Positions 19,324-29,084 are shown, counted from the stretch's first letter. The stretch is DNA of 64,000 nucleotides from Palsa-504 sp963753195 (GCA_963753195.1 CAVWBH010000001.1:248001-312000); one strand, 5' to 3'. A program made the numbers and translations. The notes: generated by a model not told the origin, from the letters alone.

Positions 19324-21624
19324 TCAGCCCAGCAGCTCGCAGACGGGGTTGACCATGGCTGGATGGCCGTCGTCGCCGATGCCGACCATGCCCTGCAGGC
19401 GGATCCGGCGGCCCGGTTCGACGCCGGTGATGTGCGTGCGGCCGTAGAACAGGGCGGTCAGCTCGCCGGTCGAGTCGGCCACCTCACAGGCCAGCACGTT
19501 GTTGTCCTGGACGGGCCGGACCTGGGCCGCGCGCAGGCGCCCCTGCACGGTGGCCGGGCCGGGCTGCCGCAGGGAGCCGATCGGGTCCGTGCCCGACGGC
19601 GGCACCGGCCACTCGTATTCGCTGAGACCGTCGGCCCGGGCCCGCCTGGCCTTCAGGGTCTCGATCTTGTGCTGCACGTCGAAGGGGATGATGGTGGCCG
19701 CCGCGGACGGGACGCGGCTGACCACCCGGGCGATCCGGTCCGCGGTGTGGTCGTGCAGCAGCCGGCTGGCCAGCACCGGGTAGCTGCGCCGCGGCAGCAC
19801 TACGGTGACGTGCGTGCCGGGGATGGCCGCCTCGGCGGCGGCGAGCCGGGCCGCGGCGTGGGCCAGCCGCCGGTCGGGGCAGTCGGCGAGCTCCAGCCCC
19901 GTCCCGGTGTCAGCCTCGAGCCAGAGCCGCCGCAGCTTGTCGGCCCGGGCGCTGTCCAGGCTGAAATGCACCGCCCGCAGCGTGGTCGGGCGCAGGCTCT
20001 TGGCGTACTTCAGCGCGGCGATGGTGGCCAGGTCGTAGCTGTCGACCAGGACCAGGACCGAGCGCCGGGAGAAGTTCGGCGGACTCGGCCGCAGCTCGCG
20101 CCCGGTCAGGTCGTCCAGGATCTCGGCCTCGTGCCGGTACTCCCGGTTGAGCCGGATGAGCAGGTACACCAGGCCCGGGAACAGGATCACGATGAGCCAC
20201 GCGCCCTCGGTGAACTTCACCACCGCGAACAGCACCACCACCAGCCCCGTGTAGATCCCGCCCGCGGTGTTGATCACCAGCTTGCGCCGCCAGCCCGGCT
20301 CCCGGGTCCGGCGGTGGTAGCGGGCCATGCCGAACCCGGCCATGGCGAACCCGGTGAACACGCCGATGGCGTAGAACGGGATGAGCGCGTCGACGGTGGC
20401 GCCGGCCACCAGCATCAGCCCCAGCGACAGCACGGTGAGCAGCACGATGCCGTTGGAGAACACCAGCCGGTGGCCGCGCCGGGTCAGCCACCGGGGCAGG
20501 AAGGAATCCTCCGCGACGAAGCTGGCCAGGAACGGGAAGCCGGTGAAGCTGGTGTTGCCGCCGGTGAACAAGATGGCGGCGGTCGCGGCCTGGAGCACGA
20601 GGAACATGGCCTGCCCGGCCGGGGAGGGCCCGAACACCTGCCTGGCTTCCTGCGCTAGCACGGTCGGGAACCCGGCCGTATAGGGGGTGGCGTGGGTGAC
20701 GTGCGCGAGCCAGGAGATCCCCGCGATCAGGAACGCCACGGTCACGCCCTGCATGGCCAGGATCTGCCGCGCGTTGCGCCCTTCCGGCGGGCGCAGCGCG
20801 CTGACCGCGTTGGAGACCGCCTCGATCCCGGTGAGCGATGAGCCTCCGTTGGCGAACGCCTTGGCCATGATGTAGAGGGCGCCGATGGCGATCAGGCCCG
20901 AATGCGATCCGATGCTGACCGTCCCGGGACCAGTCTGGACGTGCTGCAGCCCGCCGCCGATCAGCTCCCGGGCCACGCCGGTGACGATCATCGCGATCAC
21001 GCCGGCCGCGAACAGGTAGGTCGGCAGCGCGAAGATCCGGCCGGCCTCCCGGATGCCGCGCAGGTTTCCCAGGCACATGAGGCCGATGGCCAGGACCGAG
21101 ATGAGCAGCAGGATCTTGGGGCCGATGACCGGGATCCGGGACAGCGCCGGAAACGCGGACACGATCGCCGCGCTGCCCGCGGCGGTCTGCACCGCGACGG
21201 TGACCACGTAGTCGATCAGCAGGGCGACCGCGGCGACCTGGGCCACCCGCGGCCCGAAGTTCTCCCGGGCCACGACGTACGAGCCGCCCGCCCGGGTGTA
21301 GACCGAGACCACCTCGCGGTAGGACAGCACGACCAGCATCACGCCGAACAGGACCAGCATGGTCAGCGGCAGCACCAGCGTGAACGCGGCCAGGCCGAAG
21401 AACGGCAGCAGCGCGTAGAGGATCTCCTCGGTTCCGTACGCGGCCGACGAGAGCCCGTCGCACGACAGCACCCCGAGCGCGAGCGGCTTGGACAGCCGCT
21501 GGCTGCTCAGCTGCTCGGTCACCAGCGGCGGGCCGAGCAGCCGGCGCTTGGCCGCGTACCACCAGCCGTCCGGCAGCTCGGGCACATGATGCTCCGGGAC
21601 GATCACCTGCGCGGCGGCCACCAT
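19324..21624 (-). CDS. APC-family amino-acid/polyamine permease with C-terminal OB-fold domain
   Basis: 766 residues from the ATG at 21624, chosen because GGAGG lies five bases upstream and because a longer reading would swallow the DosR-like box at 21729. About twelve membrane helices (roughly residues 45-480) carry APC features such as SAAYGTEEILYALLPFFG and YTRAGGSYVVARENFG. A soluble Usp-like region follows (about 520-650, SVLVLVDSYDLATIAALKYA), then a C-terminal OB-fold (about 690-766, VQGRLRAAQVRPVQDNNVLA). The substrate is unknown. An OB fold on a transporter is unusual, though I recall such fusions in actinobacteria. It is divergent from the DUF7455 and Usp genes, sharing the box at 21729. 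Confidence 0.85.
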   Translation of the reverse strand: MVAAAQVIVPEHHVPELPDGWWYAAKRRLLGPPLVTEQLSSQRLSKPLALGVLSCDGLSSAAYGTEEILYALLPFFGLAAFTLVLPLTMLVLFGVMLVVLSYREVVSVYTRAGGSYVVARENFGPRVAQVAAVALLIDYVVTVAVQTAAGSAAIVSAFPALSRIPVIGPKILLLISVLAIGLMCLGNLRGIREAGRIFALPTYLFAAGVIAMIVTGVARELIGGGLQHVQTGPGTVSIGSHSGLIAIGALYIMAKAFANGGSSLTGIEAVSNAVSALRPPEGRNARQILAMQGVTVAFLIAGISWLAHVTHATPYTAGFPTVLAQEARQVFGPSPAGQAMFLVLQAATAAILFTGGNTSFTGFPFLASFVAEDSFLPRWLTRRGHRLVFSNGIVLLTVLSLGLMLVAGATVDALIPFYAIGVFTGFAMAGFGMARYHRRTREPGWRRKLVINTAGGIYTGLVVVLFAVVKFTEGAWLIVILFPGLVYLLIRLNREYRHEAEILDDLTGRELRPSPPNFSRRSVLVLVDSYDLATIAALKYAKSLRPTTLRAVHFSLDSARADKLRRLWLEADTGTGLELADCPDRRLAHAAARLAAAEAAIPGTHVTVVLPRRSYPVLASRLLHDHTADRIARVVSRVPSAAATIIPFDVQHKIETLKARRARADGLSEYEWPVPPSGTDPIGSLRQPGPATVQGRLRAAQVRPVQDNNVLACEVADSTGELTALFYGRTHITGVEPGRRIRLQGMVGIGDDGHPAMVNPVCELLG

Positions 21625-21728
21625 CTGGTCCTCCAGCTCCTGGCCGCTGTTCCCGCGGCGTGTTCCGGGCGAGCCGGATACTTCGATGAAACCGCCGCAC
21701 CGCGGGCCACGGCCAGGGTCCAAGGTGA

Positions 21729-21743
21729 GGGACCTTTGGCATC
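21729..21743 (+). promoter_or_regulatory. DosR-like box between permease and DUF7455/Usp genes
   Basis: GGGACCTTTGGCATC lies 105 bases before the permease start and 57 bases before the small DUF7455 gene, so one box could serve both directions. The right half is degenerate. Confidence 0.55.
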
Positions 21744-21799
21744 TCCTGTCGTGAGCTTGGTCTCTGCCGGGCCGCCCGGGGCCGGGCCAGGCTGATGGC

Positions 21800-22075
21800 A
21801 TGAGCAAGCGATACCCGTACCGGTCAGCCAGGAAGAACGACAATGTGGCCGAGCCGCCGCTTGATGACGTCATCCCGTCACGCGAGACGCGGCCCGGCCT
21901 GGCCGAGCGGGCCTGCTGCTGCCCGGCCCGGGCTATGGTGCTGGTCATCATGCCGCCCAGCGCAGCCCGGCCCCACCAGACCGAGTTGCTGCTATGCGGT
22001 CATCATTCCCGGGTCTCGCGCCAGGCGCTGGCCGCGGCGGGTGCCCGCATCCGCGACCTGCCCGGCAGGTCCTAG
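21800..22075 (+). CDS. DUF7455-like small protein
   Basis: 91 residues. The C-terminal part CCCPARAMVLVIM ... ELLLCGHHSRVSRQALAAAGARI resembles the small actinobacterial DUF7455 family, in which CxxC and CGHH residues probably bind zinc; here the first pair is within CCCPA. Its N-terminal 35 residues are poorly conserved and the ribosome site before the ATG is weak, so the start could be internal. It lies 24 bases before the Usp gene, likely in the same transcript from the box at 21729. Function is unknown. Confidence 0.65.
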   Translation: MSKRYPYRSARKNDNVAEPPLDDVIPSRETRPGLAERACCCPARAMVLVIMPPSAARPHQTELLLCGHHSRVSRQALAAAGARIRDLPGRS

Positions 22076-22099
22076 TCCTCGAAGGAGGATCAATCAGCC

Positions 22100-22969
22100 A
22101 TGTCAGCCAAGCCCATCGTGGCCGCCACAGACGGCTCAGCGGAATCACTGCGGGCGGTCGACTGGGCCGTCCGGGAGGCGGCGCTGCGCGGCGCTCCGCT
22201 GCGGATCGTCTCCGCCGCGGCACTGCTGCCCCGGATGATCGGCGGCCACGCCATGTCCGGCCACGACGCGGAGGCTGATGCCCGGCGCATCAAGCGTGAC
22301 CAGGCTCTGGCCGCGGCGGCCGAGCGCGCGGCCAAGTCGGCCCCCGGACTGCTGATCGACGCCGACGCTGTGGACGGACCGCCCGGCGAGGCGGTCACCA
22401 ACAGCGGGAACGGCGCACTGATGCTGGTGGTGGGCTCGCGCGGTACCGGGGAGTTCGCGGCGATGATACTCGGGTCGGTCAGCCGGCACGCGGCCACGCA
22501 CGCGTCCTGCCCTGTCGTCGTGGTCCGGGTGGCGGCCGAGCCTGAACCCCCGCTGGTCGGCATCGGCATCGACGAGGAGGAGAACCCCGCCGCGCTCGCC
22601 TTCGCGTTCGAGGAGGCGGCATTGCGCCAGGCCAGCCTCATCGCGATCCACTCCTGGCACATCCCGGACGCGGACCTCTCGCGAGCCGGGCCGATCTTCT
22701 CCGAAGAGCCGATCCGCCACGCGGCCGAGACGGAGGCGGCCAGCCGCCTGGGGGCGCTGCTGGACAAGTGGCGGGCTAGGTACCCCGGCGTCACGGTCAG
22801 CCAGGACGTCGTTCACGGGCACCCGGGCCGGGCGCTGGTCGGCCTGTCCGCCCGCGCCGACCTGGTCGTGCTGGGCAGGCGCTCCGGGCACCACGGTCCC
22901 GCTTCGGTCACGCACGCCGTCCTGAGCCACACTCACGGCCCGGTCGTAACCGTCCCGTCCGCGGGCTGA
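22100..22969 (+). CDS. Tandem universal stress protein (two UspA domains)
   Basis: 289 residues with a strong GGAGGA ribosome site. Domain one (about 5-145) begins PIVAATDGSAESLRAVDWA and ends with the nucleotide-binding loop VVGSRGTGEFAAMILGSVS. Domain two (about 153-285) begins VGIGIDEEENPAALAFAFE and ends VLGRRSGHHG. The glycine-rich loop is clear in the first domain and weak in the second, so only one may bind ATP. Mycobacterial tandem Usps of this layout belong to the DosR regulon and slow growth in hypoxia. It converges on the broken carbamoyltransferase gene, 15 bases away. Confidence 0.92.
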   Translation: MSAKPIVAATDGSAESLRAVDWAVREAALRGAPLRIVSAAALLPRMIGGHAMSGHDAEADARRIKRDQALAAAAERAAKSAPGLLIDADAVDGPPGEAVTNSGNGALMLVVGSRGTGEFAAMILGSVSRHAATHASCPVVVVRVAAEPEPPLVGIGIDEEENPAALAFAFEEAALRQASLIAIHSWHIPDADLSRAGPIFSEEPIRHAAETEAASRLGALLDKWRARYPGVTVSQDVVHGHPGRALVGLSARADLVVLGRRSGHHGPASVTHAVLSHTHGPVVTVPSAG

Positions 22970-22984
22970 TCGCGGCCACGATCC

Positions 22985-23983
22985 TCAGTCGGCGTCACCC
23001 GCGGTGGCGACCATGACCGCCTTGATGGTGTGCAGCCGGTTCTCGGCCTGGTCGAACACGATCGAGGCGGGCGATTCGAAGACCTCCTCGGTCACTTCCA
23101 GGGCCTGCAGGCCGCGCCGGCGCTGCAGGCGCAGCCCGATCGCGGTCGCCCGGTTGTGCACCGCGGGCAGGCCGTGCATGAACTTGACCGCCGGGTTCCC
23201 GGCGGCCGTCAGCATGCCCCCGTTCACCTGGTAGGGGAGCAGCAGGTCGATCCGCTCGTCCCAGTCATCGGCCGGCTCGCCCGCCGGCAGCCAGGCGCCG
23301 GCGTACAGGTAGTCCGCGCCCGCGACCGCCGCGGCGATGTCCGCGGTGACCGCGACCCGGGCACCGGAGCCGGCCGCGAGCTTGGCCGCGATGTCCTGCA
23401 CCTGGGCCGAGGGCGGCCACGGCTCCGGAGCGCAGATCCGCACGTCCATCCCGAGCATGGCCCCGGTCACAGCAGCGAGCTGGCCGCGCTGGTCCGGCCG
23501 TCGCCGAGGTAGCAGTAGGTGACCTCGCTGAGGGGCCGGGCGGTGTGATCGCACATGGTGAGGATGTCGGCCAGCATCTGGGTGGGATGCCAGTCATCGG
23601 TCTGCCCGTTCCACACCGGGACTCCGGCGTAGGCGCCGAGCGTCTCCGCCGTCTCCTGGGGCGATCCGCGGAACTCTATGCCGCGAACATCCGGCCCAGC
23701 ACCCGGGCGGTGTCCTTCATCGACTCCCTGACGCCGAGCTGTGATTCCCCTGGGCCAAGGTAGGTGACGTGGGCGCCCTCATCGTGCGCCGCGACCTCGA
23801 AGGCGGACCTGGTCCAGGCCGAGGTCTCCTCGAACACCGGCGCGATATTGCGCCCGGCCAGCCGGCTGCGCCGCTGGCCGATGTGCTTTTCCAGCCGCAG
23901 GCGCTCACCCAGGTTGACCAGCTGGAGGAATTCCTCGGCGGTGAGGTCGATCTCCTTGAGCAGGCTCCGTCCGTGCAGGTTCA
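22985..23983 (-). pseudogene. Ornithine carbamoyltransferase-like gene with two frameshifts
   Basis: Three successive frames together give a full-length carbamoyltransferase of about 332 residues from an ATG at 23983. Frame one ends after DTARVLGRMF, frame two gives GIEFRG ... DDWHPTQMLADILTM ... SSLL, frame three gives VTGAMLGMDVRI to the end. Each junction (near 23680 and 23470) is explained by loss of one base. Key motifs are altered: STRTR, which binds carbamoyl phosphate, reads SAWTR (residues 55-59), and the HCLP ornithine-site motif reads HGLP. HPTQ is intact. It may be a decaying catabolic OTC of the arginine deiminase type, a changed transcarbamylase, or a good gene with sequencing indels. 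A DosR-like box lies 150 bases upstream. An arginase-family gene lies at the right window edge. Confidence 0.8.
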
Positions 23984-24132
23984 TGCCGGGTCCCTTTCGG
24001 TCGGGCGGGTCATGCACCCGGGGCCGCCAGGTGGTGACATCGGAGCCTCCTCCGGAGTCCCGGCCAGGCACGCCCATGCTCCGGCCGGCTCGTTGCCCTA
24101 TCACCGTGCCTGCCGGGCCCGGAGCGCGGTAA

Positions 24133-24146
24133 GGGACGGAAGTCCT
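24133..24146 (+). promoter_or_regulatory. DosR-like box upstream of carbamoyltransferase gene
   Basis: GGGACGGAAGTCCT is a near-perfect inverted repeat 150 bases before the carbamoyltransferase start and 44 bases past the end of the neighbouring Usp gene. The central bases differ from the commoner CCTTNGG form. Confidence 0.45.
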
Positions 24147-24189
24147 CGATCATCAGCCGAAGGGCATCTGGCCTGCCGGTAGGGGCGGC

Positions 24190-25038
24190 CTAACGCGCTG
24201 CCCGCGGGTGAACGACGGCGACCGGGCACGGCGAATGGTGCAGCAGCGCCCCGGCGACCGAGCCCAGCCGCATGCCCTCGACGCCGCCCAGGCCGCGTGA
24301 GCCCAGCACCAGCAGCTGGGCCTCGGCCGCGGCGGTCAGCAGCGCCGCCCGCGGCGAGCCGAACGACACCTGCCGCAGCACCGTGACTTCCGGGTGCTCC
24401 TTCTCAAGCGAGGTCATCAGGTGGCCGAAGCCGTCCTCCATATGCCGCATGCCGCCGAGCATGCCCGGATTATCGGCCAGGGCGCACAGCGCGATGACGG
24501 GCACGTCCCGGAGCTGCGCCTCCTCGAAGGCGAATATCACCGCCTCCCGCGATGGCGGCGATCCGTCCACTCCGGCCACCACCAGGCCGGGGGCCTGGTT
24601 AACCGGCCGCCACTGCCCGCGGACGACCACGATCCGTCCCTGCCCGTGGCTGGCTACCTGCCAGGAGACCGAGCCCAGCAGCGAGCCGGACAGCCCGCCC
24701 TGGCCGCAGGAACCGATCACGACCATCTCGGCCGTGCCGCTGCGCTCGCAAAGCAGCCGGGCGGGGGACCCTTCGGCTACCACCGTCCTGATCTCAGCCA
24801 GGTCCGGGACCGTCCCCGCGAGCCGCACCCCCCGGGCGAGGATCTCCTCGCTCCGCTGCCGGGCATGCTCCTGGATCGACCCGTTGCCGAGCTGCGTGAG
24901 CTCAGCTGACGGCCAGGCCAGGCAGAGGGTCAGCACGGTCCCTCGGGCCCAAGCTTCCCTGGCGGCCCAGCGCAGTGCCTCATCGCTGCCCGGCGACCCG
25001 TCGTATCCGATTACGATCCCGTCGGTCATCGCAGTCAT
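24190..25038 (-). CDS. Tandem universal stress protein
   Basis: 282 residues from an ATG at 25038 with AAGGAGG upstream. Domain one (about 5-145) starts GIVIGYDGSPGSDEALRWAA and ends VIGSCGQGGLSGSLLGSVS; domain two (about 152-280) starts VVAGVDGSPPSREAVIFAF and ends VLGSRGLGGVEGMRLGSVAG. Both carry the GxxGxxxxxxxxGS/T ATP-binding loop, so both can be expected to bind ATP. Cytoplasmic. A DosR-like box lies 78 bases before the start. The CBS-domain gene lies just upstream on the same strand with 121 bases between. Confidence 0.93.
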   Translation of the reverse strand: MTAMTDGIVIGYDGSPGSDEALRWAAREAWARGTVLTLCLAWPSAELTQLGNGSIQEHARQRSEEILARGVRLAGTVPDLAEIRTVVAEGSPARLLCERSGTAEMVVIGSCGQGGLSGSLLGSVSWQVASHGQGRIVVVRGQWRPVNQAPGLVVAGVDGSPPSREAVIFAFEEAQLRDVPVIALCALADNPGMLGGMRHMEDGFGHLMTSLEKEHPEVTVLRQVSFGSPRAALLTAAAEAQLLVLGSRGLGGVEGMRLGSVAGALLHHSPCPVAVVHPRAAR

Positions 25039-25115
25039 GGCGACCTCCTTGCCCACTGGACGTGAGCCCGGTTGGCTTATCACCTTCACCCTCGGTGGCA
25101 CCCAGCCGCCGAGAC

Positions 25116-25130
25116 AGGGCAAAAGGTCCC
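25116..25130 (-). promoter_or_regulatory. DosR-like box before Usp gene
   Basis: Reads GGGACCTTTTGCCCT on the minus strand, a good match to the window consensus, 78 bases before the Usp start at 25038. Confidence 0.65.
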
Positions 25131-25159
25131 GAGTGCGCATGCCGGTCGGCACGGGTCAA

Positions 25160-25828
25160 TTAGCGACTTAGGGCCACGGGACGGTGACGAGGGGCAGCGG
25201 GCAGGTGGTCGCGCACCGCTACCACGCCTTGGACGTGACGAATCCGGGCGAGAACCTCGCGGGCGCCCGGGACGGTCTCCGGGGTGCCTTCGACGGTCAC
25301 GATGCCGTTCTTGACCCTGACCGAGTACCAGCTCGGCTCCGATACGAGGGGGATCACCTCGTTGATAATCTCCTCGCGGATCTCCTCATCGCTGCGGTCG
25401 AAGACGGACAGCACATCGAGCTGGCTGATGATCCCGGCCAGCCGCCCGGCCGCGTCCATCACCGGCAGCCGCTTGAGCCCGCGGGCGTACATCAGCGCGG
25501 CGGCGTGCTCGACCGTGTCACGTTCCGCGACGGTCACCGCCGGACTGGTCATCAGGTCGCCCGCGGTCACGCCGGCCGCCTTACGGCGCTCCGTACGGTG
25601 GGCGATGGGGACGACTATCCCCCGCCAGGCGTGGTATCCGTCTTGCCGGGCTTCTTTGGCCAGCATGTCGGCCTCGGAAACCACCCCGATGACCCTGCCG
25701 TCGCCGTCCACGACGGGGAACCCGCTCACCGCGGACTCGAACATCCTGGCGGCCAGCTCCTTGAACGGCGAGTCCCTGGTTACCGAAATCGGATGAGCGG
25801 ACATGACATCCTTGACGACGGCTCTCAT
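25160..25828 (-). CDS. CBS-pair protein with C-terminal BON domain
   Basis: 222 residues from the ATG at 25828 (AAAGAGG upstream). Two CBS motifs lie at about 8-60 (VKDVMSAHPISVTRDSPFKE) and 95-145 (AGDLMTSPAVTVAERDTVEH), and a BON-like domain at about 155-215 (YSVRVKNGIVTVEGTPETV). CBS pairs sense adenine nucleotides or similar ligands; the mycobacterial relative Hrp1 is a DosR target without BON. It has a DosR-like box 137 bases upstream. Two more proteins of this design lie at 29.7 and 54.3 kb, so this is a paralogous set. Confidence 0.92.
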   Translation of the reverse strand: MRAVVKDVMSAHPISVTRDSPFKELAARMFESAVSGFPVVDGDGRVIGVVSEADMLAKEARQDGYHAWRGIVVPIAHRTERRKAAGVTAGDLMTSPAVTVAERDTVEHAAALMYARGLKRLPVMDAAGRLAGIISQLDVLSVFDRSDEEIREEIINEVIPLVSEPSWYSVRVKNGIVTVEGTPETVPGAREVLARIRHVQGVVAVRDHLPAAPRHRPVALSR

Positions 25829-25964
25829 GACTAGCCTCTTTGCGCAGTCTTCGCGGCGGCGCTGCCCGCCGCTGGTGCCGGTGCGGCCACGACGACAGGG
25901 CCTTCGTCGCAGCGCTCCCACCAAGCCCAAGTCCAGTATCGGTCGGCCTGACCCGGGACATCGA

Positions 25965-25979
25965 GAGCCGAAGGTCCTC
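25965..25979 (-). promoter_or_regulatory. DosR-like box before CBS-BON gene
   Basis: Reads GAGGACCTTCGGCTC on the minus strand, 137 bases before the CBS gene and just past the end of the ATPase gene. Confidence 0.55.
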
Positions 25980-26000
25980 GTTTCCGCGCAGTTGGTCACC

Positions 26001-28843
26001 TTAGGTGCGGGCCAGCGGGCCCGCGTCCTGCCTGCGGCGGACGAGCATGCGGCGGATCTCGTCGGCGCCCCAGACGATAAAGGGGTAAGGGGCCACGATG
26101 GCGAGCTGGCCCGGTGAAAGAGGGGCGGTGCCGAAGAAGCCGTTCATGGCGGGCAGATAGATCACCAGGGCGGCGAAGGCCAGGGCGACGGCGATCCCGG
26201 CCAGCAGGAGCTTGTTGGTGAACACGCCGACCTGGCGCAGCGATGCGTGATCGGTGCGGACCGCGAAGGCGGTGCCGACCTGACAGGCCACGATGCCCAG
26301 CCAGGCGACCGTAGTGGCCTGGCGGTAGGCGAGGTTCAGCGGGGTGCCGGGGCCGGTGTCGGCACCCGCGTGCCAGCCCGCGTGACGCAAGGTGAAGAAG
26401 AAGCCGGCCATGACCAGGGTGGCGGAGATGAGGCCGAGGAATCCCCAGGCGCGGGCCAGCATGGCGCCGCTGATCACGCCTTGCCTGGGTGATCGCGGCG
26501 GGCGGTCCATCAGCCCGGGCTCGGCGGGCTCCCGGCTGAGCGCCAGAGCGGGCAGCGTATCGGTGCCCAGATCGATGGCGAGGATCTCCATCACGGTCAG
26601 CGGCAGCGGCACCGTCCCGCCGGCCAGCGCGAAGATCAGGAACGGCAGCACCTCGGGGACGGCGTGGGCGAAGATATAGCAGATGAACTTGCGGACGTTG
26701 TCGTAGACGCGTCGGCCTGCCTCCACGGCCGCGACGATGGTGGCGAAGTTGTCGTCGGTGAGCACCATGGTGGCCGCCTCACGGGCCACGTCGGTGCCCG
26801 AACGGCCCATGGCCACGCCGATATCGGCCCGGCGGAGCGCTGGCGCGTCGTTGACCCCGTCACCCGTCATCGCCACGACCTGACCCATGGCCCGCAGCGC
26901 GTCGGCGATGCGCAGCTTGGCTTCCGGCGAGCTGCGCGCGAACACCACCTCGGCTCCGGAGCCGAGCAGCGAATCGAGGTCCTTCTCGGTCATCGCGTCC
27001 AGCTCGGTCCCGCTGACCACCCGCATCCCGCCGTCGCCGGTCCCGATGCCGGTGCGGCGGGCGATCGCGGCTGCGGTCAGCCCGTTGTCGCCGGTGACCA
27101 CGTGGACGCGGATGCCGGCGTGATGCACCAGCCGGATCGCGGCGGCCACTTCGGGCCGCGGCGGGTCAAGCATCGCTATCAGCCCGACCAGGCACAGGTC
27201 CCGCTCCGCGGCATCGCGCTGATCGGGGACGGCGCTTCCCGGCGCCAGTAGGCGCCGGGCGACGGCGAGCACGCGCAGGCCCTGCCCGGCGTATCCGGTC
27301 ATGACCTGGGTCACGGCGGCACGATCCCCGGCCGTGAACGGAACCTCGGCCGTGCCGCGGCGGATCCTGGTCGCCCGGGCCAGGACCTCCTCCGGGGCGC
27401 CCTTGGTGTTCACCGCCAGGCCGTGGTCCTCTTGGTCGACGGTGGTCATGAGCTTGATCCGCGGATCAAAGCGGAACAGCCGCCGGCGCGCGGCCGCGCG
27501 GCGGTCCGCCGACACATCCAGTCCGCACTGCGCGGCGAACTGGAGCAGGGCCACCTCGGTTGGATCACCCGTCGGGCCGCCGGTCCCGCCCAGGCCGGCC
27601 CGCTCAGGCCGGTCCTGCTGAGCTCGGTCCCGCTGAGGTCGGCGCTGTTGCAAGCCGATACGACGCGGGCGAGCAGGGCGGTATCGGCCCCGGCGGGCGG
27701 CGCGGGATCCGGCGCCTCAAGGTCTGCCTCGCCGGCCGTGGTCCAGGTCCTGGTCACGTGCATCTTGTTCAGGGTGAGGGTGCCGGTCTTGTCGGTGCAG
27801 ATGACCGACGTGGAGCCCAGGGTCTCGACCGCGGACAGCCGTTTGACCAGGGCGCCGCGGCGGGCCATCTCCCGGACGCCGACCGCCAGCGCGAGCGTGA
27901 TCGTCGGGAGCAGCCCTTCGGGGACGTTGGCCACCAGCAGCCCGATGGCGAAACTCGCCGCGGCGGCCAGGGTGAGCCCGGCGGCCAGGCCGATGGGCAA
28001 GAACGCCAGTCCCGCGCCGACTGCCACCAGCGCGATCAGCCGGGCCACCCGCTTGACCTGATGCTCAAGCGGGCTCTCGTCGCGCCCCACCCGCTGGCTC
28101 AGCGCGGCGATGCGGCCCAGCTCGGTGGCCATGCCGGTGGCGGTGACCACAGCGCGGGCCTCCCCGCCGGTGCATTCGCTCCCGCTGAACACCAGCTCGC
28201 CGGCCTGCAGGAGCGGGACCTGGCCATCCGCGGCGTCGGCCGACCGGATGACCGGGACCGACTCGCCGGTGAGGGTGGACATGTCGACCTCCACGGTGCC
28301 GGCTATCAGCCGCGCGTCGGCGCAGATCCTTTCCCCCTCGTCGATCAGCATGACGTCACCGGGCACCAGCAGCCGCGCCTCGATTTCTTGCCGGGAGCCG
28401 TCCCGCAGGACCTGGGCTCGTTCCGGCAGGAACGCGGCCAGCGCCTCGACCGCTCGTTCGGCCTGGAGCTCCTGGACGAAGGAGAAGCTGGCGTTGAGCA
28501 GGATCACCCCGGCGATCGCGATGGCCAGCTTCGGTGAGCCGCTGGCCCAGGCGAGCGCCGCGGCCGCGGCCAGCAGCAGCGCGAGCGGGTGGGTCAGCTG
28601 GCGGCCCAGCTCACCGGGCCAGCGCCGTCCGCCGCGGCGGACCAGCTCGTTCGGGCCTGATACTTCCAGCCGCCGTGCCGCCTCCCGGCTCGAGAAGCCG
28701 CCCGGGGAGGCGCGCAGGTCCCGGAACAGCTCCTCCACGGGTTCGAGCGGATCGGCCGGCACCAGGTTCGGGTCCGGCCGGGCCGTGGCAGCCGCGCCGT
28801 TTCCGACCGCCAGCTTTTCCTTTGTCTCCTGGGTCTTCATCCC
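26001..28843 (-). pseudogene. CtpF-like P-type (PIIA) cation ATPase, frameshifted
   Basis: Two overlapping frames make one ATPase of about 945 residues. Frame one, from the ATG at 28843, holds the N-terminal cation-ATPase domain (EELFRDLRASPGGFSSREA), TGES in the actuator, the PEGLLPTITLALAVG helix and the phosphorylation site DKTGTLTLNK. Frame two takes over near 27600 in a GC-rich stretch and holds GDPTEVALL, TKGAPEEVL, MTGDGVNDAPALRRADIG and the C-terminal helices. One base lost near 27590-27640 restores a single frame. PIIA pumps export Ca2+ or Mn2+ or move Na+/K+; mycobacterial ctpF is a DosR target. A sequencing indel, a recent mutation or recoding would all explain this; only the first two are likely. 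A DosR-like box lies 135 bases upstream. Confidence 0.82.
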
Positions 28844-28977
28844 GGCCAGATCCCTACTTCTCGCCCGACTGCGACGGCCGCGCCACATGGGGGTGCCGGC
28901 CTGCTCGGTGGTCGTAGCGGACTTCACGCTCGCCTCGGGCAGGCCGCGATGGCAGAGCCGTACCTCCCGGAAACCGC

Positions 28978-28990
28978 GGCCCAAGGTCCC
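28978..28990 (-). promoter_or_regulatory. DosR-like box before CtpF-like ATPase gene
   Basis: Reads GGGACCTTGGGCC on the minus strand, 135 bases before the ATPase start. Confidence 0.6.
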
Positions 28991-29084
28991 GCACCGCCAC
29001 CACCCGCCTTGGCCCAGACGAGATCAGGGACGCTTGCGGCCGGGGGAGCAGACCGAGCCGCGGGCGGCGTGGCCTGCGGAAGAG

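Noticed and set aside
21625..21951. Longer N-terminus for the APC permease
   Set aside because: The extra 109 residues are low in family likeness and would include the DosR-like box; the ATG at 21624 has GGAGG at the right distance.
22063..22080. AGGTCCTAGTCCTC before the Usp gene as another DosR-like box
   Set aside because: Arms are not inverted copies and it lies within the end of the DUF7455 gene; the box at 21729 already explains the operon.
27446..27653. Programmed frameshifting in the CtpF-like ATPase
   Set aside because: No slippery heptamer with a following structure could be recognised, and other one-base indels in the window make an ordinary indel more likely.
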